NCBI GenBank assembly: GCA_017471125.1
Contig: JAFUWR010000104.1
Location: 1 to 15,062, forward strand
Origin: Clostridia bacterium
Lineage (GTDB): Bacteria; Bacillota; Clostridia; Christensenellales; Aristaeellaceae
Length of the DNA stretch: 15,062 nt
Reading direction: 5' to 3'
Position 1 is the stretch's first letter. Every line of letters starts with the position of its first letter. The notes beneath the pieces were generated by a model that searched no databases, was not told where the DNA came from, and worked only from the letters and a program-made list of their open reading frames with translations. The position numbers and the translations under genes are program-made. Below, piece after piece: positions 6,599-13,260 of this stretch.

Positions 6599-8023
6599 AT
6601 GAACTACGAAAAGCTGGACAGGCTCGTGGATTCTTACAGGGACGAGCTGATCGCGAACATACAAAAGTGGGTGTCGGTGCCCTCGGTGCAGGGCGCGCCC
6701 GCGGGCGACAACGCGCCCTTCGGCGCGGAGGTGCGGCGGATGCTGGACATGGCGCTCCAGGACGCCAAGAATTTCGGCTTCGAGGTCCGGGACGTGGACG
6801 GCTACGCGGGCGACGTGAGCTACGGCAGCGGCCCGGAGACCATGGGCATGCTGTGCCACCTGGACGTGGTGCCCGCCGGGGACGGCTGGACCCACGACCC
6901 CTGGGGCGGCGAGATCGAGAACGGCCGGCTGTTCGGCCGCGGCGCGACGGACGACAAGGGCCCGGCGCTGTGCGCGCTGTACGCCCTGCGCGCGGTGAAG
7001 GAGGCCGGCATACCGCTCAAGGACGGCGTGCGGCTGATCCTGGGCTGCGACGAGGAGACGGGCATGAGCGACATGCGCTACTATGCCGGCAAGTATGAGA
7101 TGCCCGACTACGGCTTCTCCCCGGACGCCGAGTTCCCGGTCATCAACATCGAAAAGGGCGGCATGAACCTGCTGCTGTCGAAGGTCACCGGCGGCGAGGA
7201 CGGCGCGGCCATCCCGGTGTTCTCGCTGTACGCCGGGGAGCGGCCCAACGTGGTGCCCGCCGAGGCGCGGGCGGTCATCGGGCTGGGGGCCATGCGGCTC
7301 CAGGACCTGGCCGACCGGCTGGCCGACATCGAGGCGGCCCACGAGGACTTCAAGCTCGCCTGCGCCGAGACCACCGACAACCGGGCCGAGATCATCGCCA
7401 CCGGCGTCAACGCCCACGGGGCCATGCCCCACCTGGGCATCAACGCGGCGGGCATGCTGCTGATCGCCTTAAAAGAACTCGGCGCGGGCGGCGGTTCTAA
7501 AGAAGCCATCGCCATGCTGGCCGACGTGGTCGGCATGGAGACCACCGGCGAGAAGCTGGGCATCGCCTGCGCGGACGAGCTGTCCGGTGCGCTGACCTGC
7601 AACCTGGGCATACTGCGCTACGACGGCAACGAGATCTCCGCCCACCTGGACTGCCGCTACCCCATCTGCGGCGACGAGGTGAAGATGCTGGGCAGCGCGG
7701 TCAAGGCCGTGTCCCCGGCGGGGATGTCGGTGAAGCTCATCGGCAGCCACGAACCGCTGCACGTGCCCGCCGAGCACAAGATCGTGCGCGGGCTTCTCAA
7801 GGTGTACCATGAAGTGACCGGCCTCGAGCCCTACACCATCGCCATCGGCGGCGGCACCTACTCCCGGATGATGCCCAACACCGTGGCCTTTGGCGTGTGC
7901 TTCCCCGGCGACATGGACGTGTGCCACATCGCCGACGAGTACATCGACATCAACAACCTGATGCTGGGCGTCAAGATCTTCGCCCACGCCATCGCCGAGC
8001 TGGCAGGCGGATTGATCGATTGA
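6599..8023 (+). CDS. pepV: Dipeptidase PepV (M20 metallopeptidase)
   Basis: A 474-residue cytoplasmic di-zinc dipeptidase that hydrolyses dipeptides, including beta-Ala and D-Ala dipeptides in known PepV enzymes. The zinc and catalytic residues fall almost exactly at the positions known for Lactobacillus PepV: H87 and D89 in CHLDVV, D119 in GRGATDDKGP, E152/E153 in CDEETG, D176 in SPDAEFP, and His about 443 in VCHIADE. The lid region between the two catalytic halves is present and the length is normal. Start ATG 6599 has GGAGG 6 nt upstream; the frame is open upstream to 6524 but that part overlaps the putative promoter. First gene of a three-gene run with cmk and plsC. Confidence 0.95.
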   Translation: MNYEKLDRLVDSYRDELIANIQKWVSVPSVQGAPAGDNAPFGAEVRRMLDMALQDAKNFGFEVRDVDGYAGDVSYGSGPETMGMLCHLDVVPAGDGWTHDPWGGEIENGRLFGRGATDDKGPALCALYALRAVKEAGIPLKDGVRLILGCDEETGMSDMRYYAGKYEMPDYGFSPDAEFPVINIEKGGMNLLLSKVTGGEDGAAIPVFSLYAGERPNVVPAEARAVIGLGAMRLQDLADRLADIEAAHEDFKLACAETTDNRAEIIATGVNAHGAMPHLGINAAGMLLIALKELGAGGGSKEAIAMLADVVGMETTGEKLGIACADELSGALTCNLGILRYDGNEISAHLDCRYPICGDEVKMLGSAVKAVSPAGMSVKLIGSHEPLHVPAEHKIVRGLLKVYHEVTGLEPYTIAIGGGTYSRMMPNTVAFGVCFPGDMDVCHIADEYIDINNLMLGVKIFAHAIAELAGGLID

Positions 8024-8042
8024 TTTCGGGAAGGATACACAT

Positions 8043-8723
8043 ATGAACGATACGTTTTCCATCGCCATCGACGGCCCTGCCGGGGCCGGCAAATCCACGG
8101 TGGCCAAGGCCCTGTCCCGGGCCCTGGACGCCATGTACCTGGACACGGGCGCGATGTACCGGGCCTTCGGGCTGGCGATGCTGCGCATGGGCGTGGACAT
8201 CCACGACGCCGCGGCGGTGGCAGCCCACGCGGAGAAGATCGACGTCTCCGTGGACTACGTGGACGGCGGCCAGCGCATCTACATCGCGGGCGAGGACGTG
8301 ACCGACGCCATCCGCTCGCCGGAGGTGTCCGAGGCGGCCAGCGCCACCTCCGCGGTGCCCGAGGTGCGGGTCCACATGGTCGCGCTCCAGCGGCGCATCG
8401 CCGCGGGCCACGATGTGGTCATGGACGGCAGGGACATCGGCACCGCCGTGCTGCCGAACGCCACCCTCAAGGTGTTCCTGACCGCCTCCGCCGAGGAGCG
8501 CGCCCGCCGCCGCTGCAAGGAATTGGAGGAAAAGGGCGCGCCCCAGCCCTATGAACAGGTGCTCTCGGAGATCGAGGCCCGGGACTACCGCGATACCCAC
8601 CGCGCCGCCTCGCCCCTGCGCCCCGCAGAGGACGCCGTGACCGTGGACACCTCCGACCTCGACCTGGAGGGGGCCGTACAGGCGCTGATGGACCTGGCCC
8701 GTCAAGCGGGCATCCGCCGGTAA
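8043..8723 (+). CDS. cmk: (d)CMP kinase (cytidylate kinase)
   Basis: A 226-residue kinase that phosphorylates CMP and dCMP with ATP in pyrimidine nucleotide supply. The P-loop GPAGAGKST is at residues 11-19, followed by MYLDTGAMYRA, the nucleotide-binding segment VVMDGRDIGTAVLP, and the basic lid RARRRCKELEEKG with RDYRDTHRAASPL after it. Length and motif order are as in bacterial Cmk. ATG 8043 is preceded by AAGGA. It starts 19 nt after pepV and is followed 11 nt later by plsC; a cmk-plsC neighbourhood is common in Clostridia. Confidence 0.96.
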   Translation: MNDTFSIAIDGPAGAGKSTVAKALSRALDAMYLDTGAMYRAFGLAMLRMGVDIHDAAAVAAHAEKIDVSVDYVDGGQRIYIAGEDVTDAIRSPEVSEAASATSAVPEVRVHMVALQRRIAAGHDVVMDGRDIGTAVLPNATLKVFLTASAEERARRRCKELEEKGAPQPYEQVLSEIEARDYRDTHRAASPLRPAEDAVTVDTSDLDLEGAVQALMDLARQAGIRR

Positions 8724-8734
8724 GGAGGCGCGAT

Positions 8735-9322
8735 ATGGCACAGAGATTCTATAAGGCCTGCTGCGCGGTGATGCGCCCCGTGTATGATCTTGTCTTCCCC
8801 GCGAAGGTGGAGGGCCTCGAGAACATCCCCGCCGACGGCGCGTGCGTGCTGGTGTCCAACCACATCCACGCCCGGGACCCCTTCTACCTGGCGGTGAAGG
8901 TGCGCGATCGCTACCTGCATTTCATGGCCAAGGCCGAGCTGTTCAAGTTCAAGCCCCTGGCGGCGTTCATGAAGGGGCTGATGGCCTTCCCCGTGGACCG
9001 CGGCCACAACGACCTGAACGCCGTGCGCACGTCCCTCAAGCTGCTGGCCGACGGGCACATCCTCGGCCTGTTCCCCCAGGGCACCCGCAGCCGCGACAAC
9101 AGCCGCACGCCCATGCTCAACGGCGTGTCGATGATCGCGCTCCGGGCCGGGAAGCCCGTCATCCCCGTGTACATCGGCGGGCCCTATAAGCCCTTTAAGC
9201 GCATCCCCGTCCGTATCGGCAAGCCCGTCGATTTGTCCGACTTCGGGCGCAGGATGGACGGCGAGACCCTCGCCGCCGCCACCCGCCGCATCGAGGACGC
9301 GGTGTGGAGTTTGGCGGAATGA
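8735..9322 (+). CDS. plsC: 1-acyl-sn-glycerol-3-phosphate acyltransferase (PlsC family)
   Basis: A 195-residue membrane-associated acyltransferase that would add the second acyl chain to lysophosphatidic acid in phospholipid synthesis. Block I is NHIHARD (catalytic H43, D48), block II is FPVDRG (about 85-90), block III is FPQGTRSR (113-120), where the family's usual Glu is Gln, and a block IV-like VIPVYIGG follows. The N-terminus has only a short amphipathic stretch. It is short but within the range of Firmicutes PlsC. ATG 8735 has TAAGGAGG just upstream. Last gene of the pepV-cmk-plsC run; a terminator follows immediately. Confidence 0.93.
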   Translation: MAQRFYKACCAVMRPVYDLVFPAKVEGLENIPADGACVLVSNHIHARDPFYLAVKVRDRYLHFMAKAELFKFKPLAAFMKGLMAFPVDRGHNDLNAVRTSLKLLADGHILGLFPQGTRSRDNSRTPMLNGVSMIALRAGKPVIPVYIGGPYKPFKRIPVRIGKPVDLSDFGRRMDGETLAAATRRIEDAVWSLAE

Positions 9323-9323
9323 C

Positions 9324-9356
9324 AAAAACGCAGAGATTGCTCTGCGTTTTTTTATT
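9324..9356 (+). terminator. Intrinsic terminator after plsC
   Basis: The 12-bp stem AAAAACGCAGAG (9324-9335) pairs with CTCTGCGTTTTT (9340-9351), tetraloop ATTG, within a run of seven T residues (9347-9353). It begins 2 nt after the stop codon. Confidence 0.93.
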
Positions 9357-9400
9357 CCAATTGATAATTGGTAATTGAAAATGGAATATTGAGTTACCTG

Positions 9401-9453
9401 ACCTCATCCGTCATTTGCTGCGCAAATGCCACCTTCCCCTAAAAGGGGAAGGC
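9401..9453 (-). repeat. Structured intergenic repeat unit, copy 2
   Basis: Same design as the unit at 20-71, on the minus strand. Hairpin 1 is CCTTCCCC/GGGGAAGG (9432-9452 on the plus strand). Hairpin 2 is CATTTGC, loop, GCAAATG (9412-9428). The tail is the complement of ACCTCATCC (9401-9409). The linker TGG before hairpin 2 and the AC after it are identical to copy 1. Confidence 0.8.
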
Positions 9454-9470
9454 TATTGGGTAGCCCTCAT

Positions 9471-9516
9471 GCCTTCCCCTAAAGGGGAAGGTGCCCCCGT
9501 AGGGGGCGGATGAGGT
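9471..9516 (+). repeat. Structured intergenic repeat unit, copy 3
   Basis: Hairpin 1 is CCTTCCCC (9472-9479), loop TAAA, GGGGAAGG (9484-9491). Hairpin 2 is GCCCCC (9493-9498), loop GTA, GGGGGC (9502-9507). The tail is GGATGAGGT (9508-9516). Relative to copies 1 and 2 it lacks the GG of the linker and the AC before the tail. Confidence 0.8.
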
Positions 9517-9518
9517 CA

Positions 9519-9938
9519 TCAATTCTCAATTTTCAATTCTCCATTTTGTCTCTCAACAAACAAAGCGTCTGCCCCTGCAAGGTCAAATGTATTTAGCTCC
9601 CCCTTCTCCGCCCACGCCACGGCGTCGCAATCGACGGGGGCAGGCTCCCCGGCGACGATCTCGCAGGGGTAGAACAGCACGAGTACGTCGCGGTCGGGGT
9701 AGCGATGCAGCACGGCGTCCAGCACCCGACCGACGCGGACGTCGATGGCCAGCTCCTCGCGAAGCTCCCGCCTGAGCGCGTCCTCGGGCGCCTCGCCGGG
9801 CTCGAGCTTGCCGCCGGGGAACTCCCACTTGAGGCCGTTGTGGACCTCCGGGCGGCGGCGGCAGAGCATGATCCTGCCGTCCCGCGCGACCACGCCGGCG
9901 ACGACGGCCAGTGGGCTTCGCCTCTCCACAGCGCCCAT
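9519..9938 (-). CDS. Nudix hydrolase, MutT-type nucleoside triphosphate pyrophosphatase
   Basis: A 139-residue enzyme predicted to hydrolyse a (possibly oxidised) nucleoside triphosphate to the monophosphate. The Nudix box starts at the second G of FPGGKLEPGE and continues through REL to REEL, with Ala in place of the Gly near its end. The preceding VVARDGRIMLCRR and LKWEFPGG segments are those of MutT/CTP-pyrophosphohydrolase relatives. ATG 9938 lies 1 nt after the HPr-like stop, with GGGAG upstream, so the two are co-transcribed. The last eight residues, NGELKIEN, and the TGA stop are encoded by the AT-rich arm of the adjacent repeat element. The precise substrate is not determinable. Confidence 0.88.
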   Translation of the reverse strand: MGAVERRSPLAVVAGVVARDGRIMLCRRRPEVHNGLKWEFPGGKLEPGEAPEDALRRELREELAIDVRVGRVLDAVLHRYPDRDVLVLFYPCEIVAGEPAPVDCDAVAWAEKGELNTFDLAGADALFVERQNGELKIEN

Positions 9939-9939
9939 G

Positions 9940-10197
9940 TCAGAAGTTCTCCCAGATGTACGCCTTGAGCCTGATCGCGGCCTCGTCCTCGTCCGGGCCG
10001 TCCACGTCCACGCGGATCAGGTCGCCCTGCTTGATGCCCAGCCCCATCAGGGCCAATATGCGCTTGCCGTCGGCGGAGCGGTCGCCGAAGGAGATGGTCA
10101 CCCGGGACTGGTACGGGCTCGCGGCCTTGACCAGCATCCCGGCGTGGCGCGCGTGCATGCCCAGCGGGATCTTGATGGTATACATGAATGAACGCAT
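9940..10197 (-). CDS. HPr-family phosphocarrier protein lacking Ser46
   Basis: 85 residues with the HPr fold pattern. Active-site segment GMHARHAG puts His at exactly position 15 and Arg at 17 when translation starts at ATG 10197, which also has GGAGG 5 nt upstream; this fixes the start over the in-frame ATG at 10209, which overlaps that ribosome binding site. The canonical GMHARPA Pro18 is His. The regulatory segment, normally KSIMGVMSLG, reads KRILALMGLG, so the HPr-kinase target Ser46 is Arg. Phosphotransfer from enzyme I through His15 remains possible; carbon-catabolite signalling through Ser46 does not. No enzyme I or HPr kinase is nearby. It sits between jag and the Nudix gene. Confidence 0.85.
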   Translation of the reverse strand: MRSFMYTIKIPLGMHARHAGMLVKAASPYQSRVTISFGDRSADGKRILALMGLGIKQGDLIRVDVDGPDEDEAAIRLKAYIWENF

Positions 10198-10215
10198 GTC
10201 GTCCTCCATAGACTT

Positions 10216-10241
10216 CCAGCCGTCCCAAAAGGGGCGGCTGG
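10216..10241 (-). other. Hairpin between jag and the HPr-like gene
   Basis: CCAGCCG-T-CCC, loop AAAA, GGG-G-CGGCTGG: an 11-bp stem with one G-T pair, symmetric on both strands. No T run follows on the minus strand, so it is a weak terminator or an mRNA processing or stability element. It ends just upstream of the HPr ribosome binding site. Confidence 0.5.
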
Positions 10242-10256
10242 CGTATTATGCGGAAA

Positions 10257-11210
10257 TCACCGATTCAGCGTGATGATGACCCGGCGATAGGGCTCCTCGC
10301 CCTCGGAGTGGGTCGTGACCTCGGGGTCGTTCTGCAGCGCGGAGTGCAGTATGCGGCGCTCATAGGGGTTCATGGGCTCCAGCGCCACGCGCTTGCCGCT
10401 CTTCTTGGCGCGGCCCGCCATGCGGACGGCCAGCTTGCGCAGGGCCTCCTCCCGCTTGGCGCGGTAGTTCTCGGTGTCGATGGAGATGCGCAGGTAGTCC
10501 TCCCTGCCGCGGTTGACGGTCAGGCTGGTCAGGTACTGGAGGGCGTCCAGGGTCTCGCCCCGGCGGCCGATCAGCAGGCTCATGTTCTCGCCCGCCATCT
10601 GCATGCGAAGCTGCTCCTCGGTCTCCATGACCTCGATGCTCACCGGCACGCTCATGCGCTCGGTCAGGCCGGACAGGAAGTCCCGGGCGGCCTTGGCGGT
10701 GTCGGACAGGTTTTCCTCGGCGGTGGCCTCGAAGGGCGCGCGCTCGATCACGATGGGCGCGGGGGCCTCGGCCTCGTCATTGGCGGTCTCCTCAGCCTCG
10801 GGGCGCTCGCCCGCGGGCTTGCGGCGGCGGCTGCGGCTGCGCTTCCTGCGGGGACGGTCGGCCTCTTCGCCGCCCTCGTCGCTGGCCTCGGCCTCGGCGG
10901 GCGCTTCCGCCTCGGCGGCGGGCTCGGCGGGCTTGGGCGCGGGCTTCTCGGCCTTCTTCTTCTCGGGACGGGGCTTGCGGGGGGCGCTGCCGCCGTCCAG
11001 CGACAGCACGGGCATCTCGATGTCCAGGGCGGGGTCGTCGGCCTTGACGGTCAGGCGCACCTTGGCGCGCTTGCCGAACATGCCGAAGATGCCGGGACTG
11101 CCCATTTCGATGACTTGGATTTCGACGTCTGCGCGATCGACGCCCAGCTGCTCCAGGCCGCTCTTGATCGCGTCGTTCACCGTCTTGCCGGTGGCTTCAA
11201 TGGATCTCAA
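10257..11210 (-). CDS. jag: RNA-binding cell elongation regulator Jag (KhpB)
   Basis: 317 residues. An N-terminal Jag_N domain (about 1-55, SPGIFGMFGKRAKV) is followed by a long low-complexity linker (about 75-155) first rich in Pro, Lys, Ala and Glu, with a basic patch RRKRSRSRRRK at about 121-131. A KH domain follows with its loop LIGRRGETLDA (about 213-223), then an R3H domain ending in EPMNPYERRILH (R285, H289). The family binds RNA, partners with KhpA, and affects cell-wall elongation and sporulation. The start is TTG 11210 with AAGGAGG 9 nt upstream. It follows yidC, the classical partner gene. Confidence 0.94.
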   Translation of the reverse strand: MRSIEATGKTVNDAIKSGLEQLGVDRADVEIQVIEMGSPGIFGMFGKRAKVRLTVKADDPALDIEMPVLSLDGGSAPRKPRPEKKKAEKPAPKPAEPAAEAEAPAEAEASDEGGEEADRPRRKRSRSRRRKPAGERPEAEETANDEAEAPAPIVIERAPFEATAEENLSDTAKAARDFLSGLTERMSVPVSIEVMETEEQLRMQMAGENMSLLIGRRGETLDALQYLTSLTVNRGREDYLRISIDTENYRAKREEALRKLAVRMAGRAKKSGKRVALEPMNPYERRILHSALQNDPEVTTHSEGEEPYRRVIITLNR

Positions 11211-11276
11211 GGCAAAGTGCCTCCTTATAATATTGTCAGGCGGGAACGGTCGCCCCGCCGGAGCTTCGTTCTGTGA

Positions 11277-12308
11277 CTACGAGGGATCTCCCGCGCTCTG
11301 CGCCTTGGCGGCCAGGTCGTCCTGGCGCTTGAAGTAGGCGTTGACGCCCAGCTGCTGGACGATCTGTATCACGTTGGCGGCCATCCAGTAGATGGAGAAG
11401 GCCGCGTTGGAGGTGGCGCAGATCCAGATGGAGAAGATCGGGAAGAACCACTTCATCATGGGACTGTTCATGGCGTTGGCCGCGGCGGCGGCGTCCTCCT
11501 GCTGCTTCTGCTGCACGGTCTGCACCGCGTTTTCGTCCTTCTTCTCCTGCTTCTGCTGGCCGTTCATGATCTGGGTCATGAAGAACTGGCTGAAGCCCGC
11601 CAGCAGGGGCAGTATGAACAGGCCGTTGGCATACTGCATCAGGCTCGCGAAGGAATTGGGCAGGGTGATGGTGGGGGCGAAGAACAGCAGGTTGAGCTTG
11701 AAGTGGACGAACGCGCTGGCCGGGGCGTAGTTCACGGCGATGGCGTTGTAGGCGTCGGAGGCCAGGAAGGCCCGCGCCGCGTCGATGTTCTCGGCGGTCA
11801 GTATCGCCGAGCTGTTGGACGGCTGGATCAGCCGCAGGGTGTCGCCCACGGGCGGCAGTATGGTGGCCGAGAAGGAATCCGGCTGGAACACGTTCTTGAT
11901 CCAAAGCCAGCCCTGCAGGACCCCCGCCTCGAGAGTGCCGGTCTCCTTCATGCCCAGGATCATCGACACCGTGCGCTCGTTGCCCACGGTGCGCATGGCC
12001 GCGAACATGATGAACAGTATGGGCATCTGGATCAGCAGCGGCAGGCAGCCGGACATGGGGCTCACGTGCTCCTTGCGGTAGAGCTCGGACATCTTCTGGT
12101 TCAGCTTGTCCCGGTCGTTGGCGTACTTGGCCTGCAGCGCGGCCATCTTCGGCTGGATGCGGGTCATGGCGCGCATGCTCTTCTTGCTCTTGATGTCCAG
12201 GGGCAAAAGTATCAGGCGAATGATGAGGGTAAACACCACGATGGACCAACCGTAGTTGCCCACCCAGCCGTTTATCCAGTTCAGGAACATCATGAAATAT
12301 CCGGTCAT
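11277..12308 (-). CDS. yidC: Membrane protein insertase YidC (Oxa1/SpoIIIJ family)
   Basis: A 343-residue integral membrane insertase that helps proteins enter the membrane alone or with SecYEG. The first membrane segment ends in IIRLILLPL and carries the conserved hydrophilic-groove Arg (about R31). The cytoplasmic hairpin with KMSELYRKE and SPMSGCLPLLIQMPI follows, then a long extracytoplasmic stretch (about residues 120-205), LPNSFASLMQYANG, and C-terminal segments ending in FSIYWMAANVIQIVQQ. There is no lipobox, unlike many Gram-positive YidC proteins. A Gln/Lys/Ala-rich cytoplasmic loop lies at about 245-270. ATG 12308 has GGAGG 8 nt upstream. Confidence 0.95.
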   Translation of the reverse strand: MTGYFMMFLNWINGWVGNYGWSIVVFTLIIRLILLPLDIKSKKSMRAMTRIQPKMAALQAKYANDRDKLNQKMSELYRKEHVSPMSGCLPLLIQMPILFIMFAAMRTVGNERTVSMILGMKETGTLEAGVLQGWLWIKNVFQPDSFSATILPPVGDTLRLIQPSNSSAILTAENIDAARAFLASDAYNAIAVNYAPASAFVHFKLNLLFFAPTITLPNSFASLMQYANGLFILPLLAGFSQFFMTQIMNGQQKQEKKDENAVQTVQQKQQEDAAAAANAMNSPMMKWFFPIFSIWICATSNAAFSIYWMAANVIQIVQQLGVNAYFKRQDDLAAKAQSAGDPS

Positions 12309-12418
12309 CAGATCATCCTCCGTCGATGGTAGACTTCTCCCCTGGGGACCCCTGGGCCATACAGAAATAAGCCCCGCCGCACCTTACAGTTGCCAGGTGA
12401 ACTGCGGAGCATCTTTTC

Positions 12419-12649
12419 TCAGGGCACGGGGTCATAGCCGCCCTTGCAGAGCGGGTGACAGCGCAATATCCGGCGCAGGGCCAGAAAGCCCCCCTTGAGC
12501 GCGCCGTACTTCTCCACGGCCTCCAGCGCGTACTCGGAGCAGGTGGGTATGAACCTGCAGCACGGCTGATGCATGGGCGACAGCGCTGCGCGATAGAAGC
12601 GGATGAGCCACAAGAGCGTCCGCTTGGGCAAAGACCTGAACCTGTCCAT
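12419..12649 (-). CDS. yidD: Membrane protein insertion efficiency factor YidD
   Basis: A 76-residue basic amphipathic protein thought to assist YidC-dependent insertion at the inner face of the membrane. Family signatures are RFYRAALSP, the cysteine pair in QPCCRFIPTCSEYALEAV, and the C-terminal RRILRCHPLCKGGYDPVP. Length is normal. ATG 12649 has GGGAGG about 7 nt upstream. It begins 19 nt after rnpA and is followed by a 110-nt gap before yidC. Confidence 0.96.
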   Translation of the reverse strand: MDRFRSLPKRTLLWLIRFYRAALSPMHQPCCRFIPTCSEYALEAVEKYGALKGGFLALRRILRCHPLCKGGYDPVP

Positions 12650-12668
12650 GGCATGCCTCCCGCCATCC

Positions 12669-13043
12669 TCAGGCCTCGTCCTTCAACAGCTCGGCCCGCT
12701 TGAGGAGCCGCTTGAGCTCCCGCGTGAGCGCGTCGTGGCTGACGGAGGCGATGCCCTGCCGGGCGATGAGCACGTACTTGCCGCACTTGAGCCTCTGGCG
12801 CAGGCGGCGCACGTCCTCGCGCAGCCAGCGGCGAACGCGGTTGCGGGTGACGGCGTTGCCCACCTTGCCGGACACCGAGAAGCCGATCTTCAGCTCACGG
12901 CCCTTGAGATGGATCAACACCAAATTGCGGGAGGGGTGGGATCTCCCCCGGCGATACACATACCGATAGTTTCGGTTGCTGCCCAGCCTGTACCGGCGAG
13001 GAAAGCGCTCGTCGCGCCTTTCGCCGTCGCGCGTCCCCTCCAT
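12669..13043 (-). CDS. rnpA: Ribonuclease P protein component
   Basis: About 124 residues. The protein cofactor of RNase P, which matures the 5' ends of tRNAs. Visible are the N-terminal YRLGSNRNYRYVYRRGRS, the central strand RNLVLIHLKG, GFSVSGKVGNAVTRNRVRRWLRE, which contains the RNR signature, and YVLIARQGIA. The start is uncertain. ATG 13043, 7 nt after the rpmH stop, gives the best fit but has no Shine-Dalgarno sequence, so translational coupling to rpmH is likely. A GTG at 13076 would overlap rpmH and lengthen an already long N-terminus. Confidence 0.92.
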   Translation of the reverse strand: MEGTRDGERRDERFPRRYRLGSNRNYRYVYRRGRSHPSRNLVLIHLKGRELKIGFSVSGKVGNAVTRNRVRRWLREDVRRLRQRLKCGKYVLIARQGIASVSHDALTRELKRLLKRAELLKDEA

Positions 13044-13050
13044 GATGGGC

Positions 13051-13188
13051 TTATGCGGACAGGACCTTGCGGCCACGGGCGCGGCGGGCCTTCAAAACGT
13101 TGCGGCCGGCGCGGGTCTTCATGCGGGCGCGGAAGCCGTGGACCTTGGATCTCTGGCGCTTCTTGGGCTGATAGGTACGGACAGACAT
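13051..13188 (-). CDS. rpmH: 50S ribosomal protein L34
   Basis: A 45-residue strongly basic protein of the large ribosomal subunit. The family core YQPKKRQRSKVHGFRARM is intact, ending in GRKVLSA. ATG 13188 has AAGGAG about 10 nt upstream. It is the first gene of the rpmH-rnpA-yidD-yidC-jag cluster, with a strong promoter 73-101 nt upstream. A small hairpin, TTCGCC/GGCGAA (13222-13237), sits in its leader. Confidence 0.97.
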   Translation of the reverse strand: MSVRTYQPKKRQRSKVHGFRARMKTRAGRNVLKARRARGRKVLSA

Positions 13189-13260
13189 GTTGGAACACTC
13201 CTTACAAATTATTATGTCGCATTCGCCGAACGGCGAACAATGCCAAATTACAGCCTTATC

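Larger units (their letters stand above)
9373..9538. repeat. Nested palindromic repeat element (two head-to-head units inside AT-rich arms)
   Basis: The outer arms are AT-rich and imperfectly inverted: 9373-9393 against the complement of 9518-9538, 17 of 21 positions identical. Inside, ACCTCATCCG (9401-9410) and CGGATGAGGT (9507-9516) are perfect inverted ends of two structured units facing each other across a short centre (9454-9470). It lies between the convergent plsC and Nudix genes and supplies the last codons of the latter. There is no coding capacity for a transposase. It looks like a non-autonomous mobile or structural repeat. Confidence 0.75.

Noticed and set aside
20..9516. CRISPR-like interpretation of the structured repeats
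   Set aside because: Copies are dispersed singly or as one inverted pair, without regular spacers or cas genes.
10248..11276. Long plus-strand open frame across jag
   Set aside because: Low-complexity Gly/Leu/Ala sequence with no recognisable domain, fully opposite a well-supported Jag protein with KH and R3H motifs.
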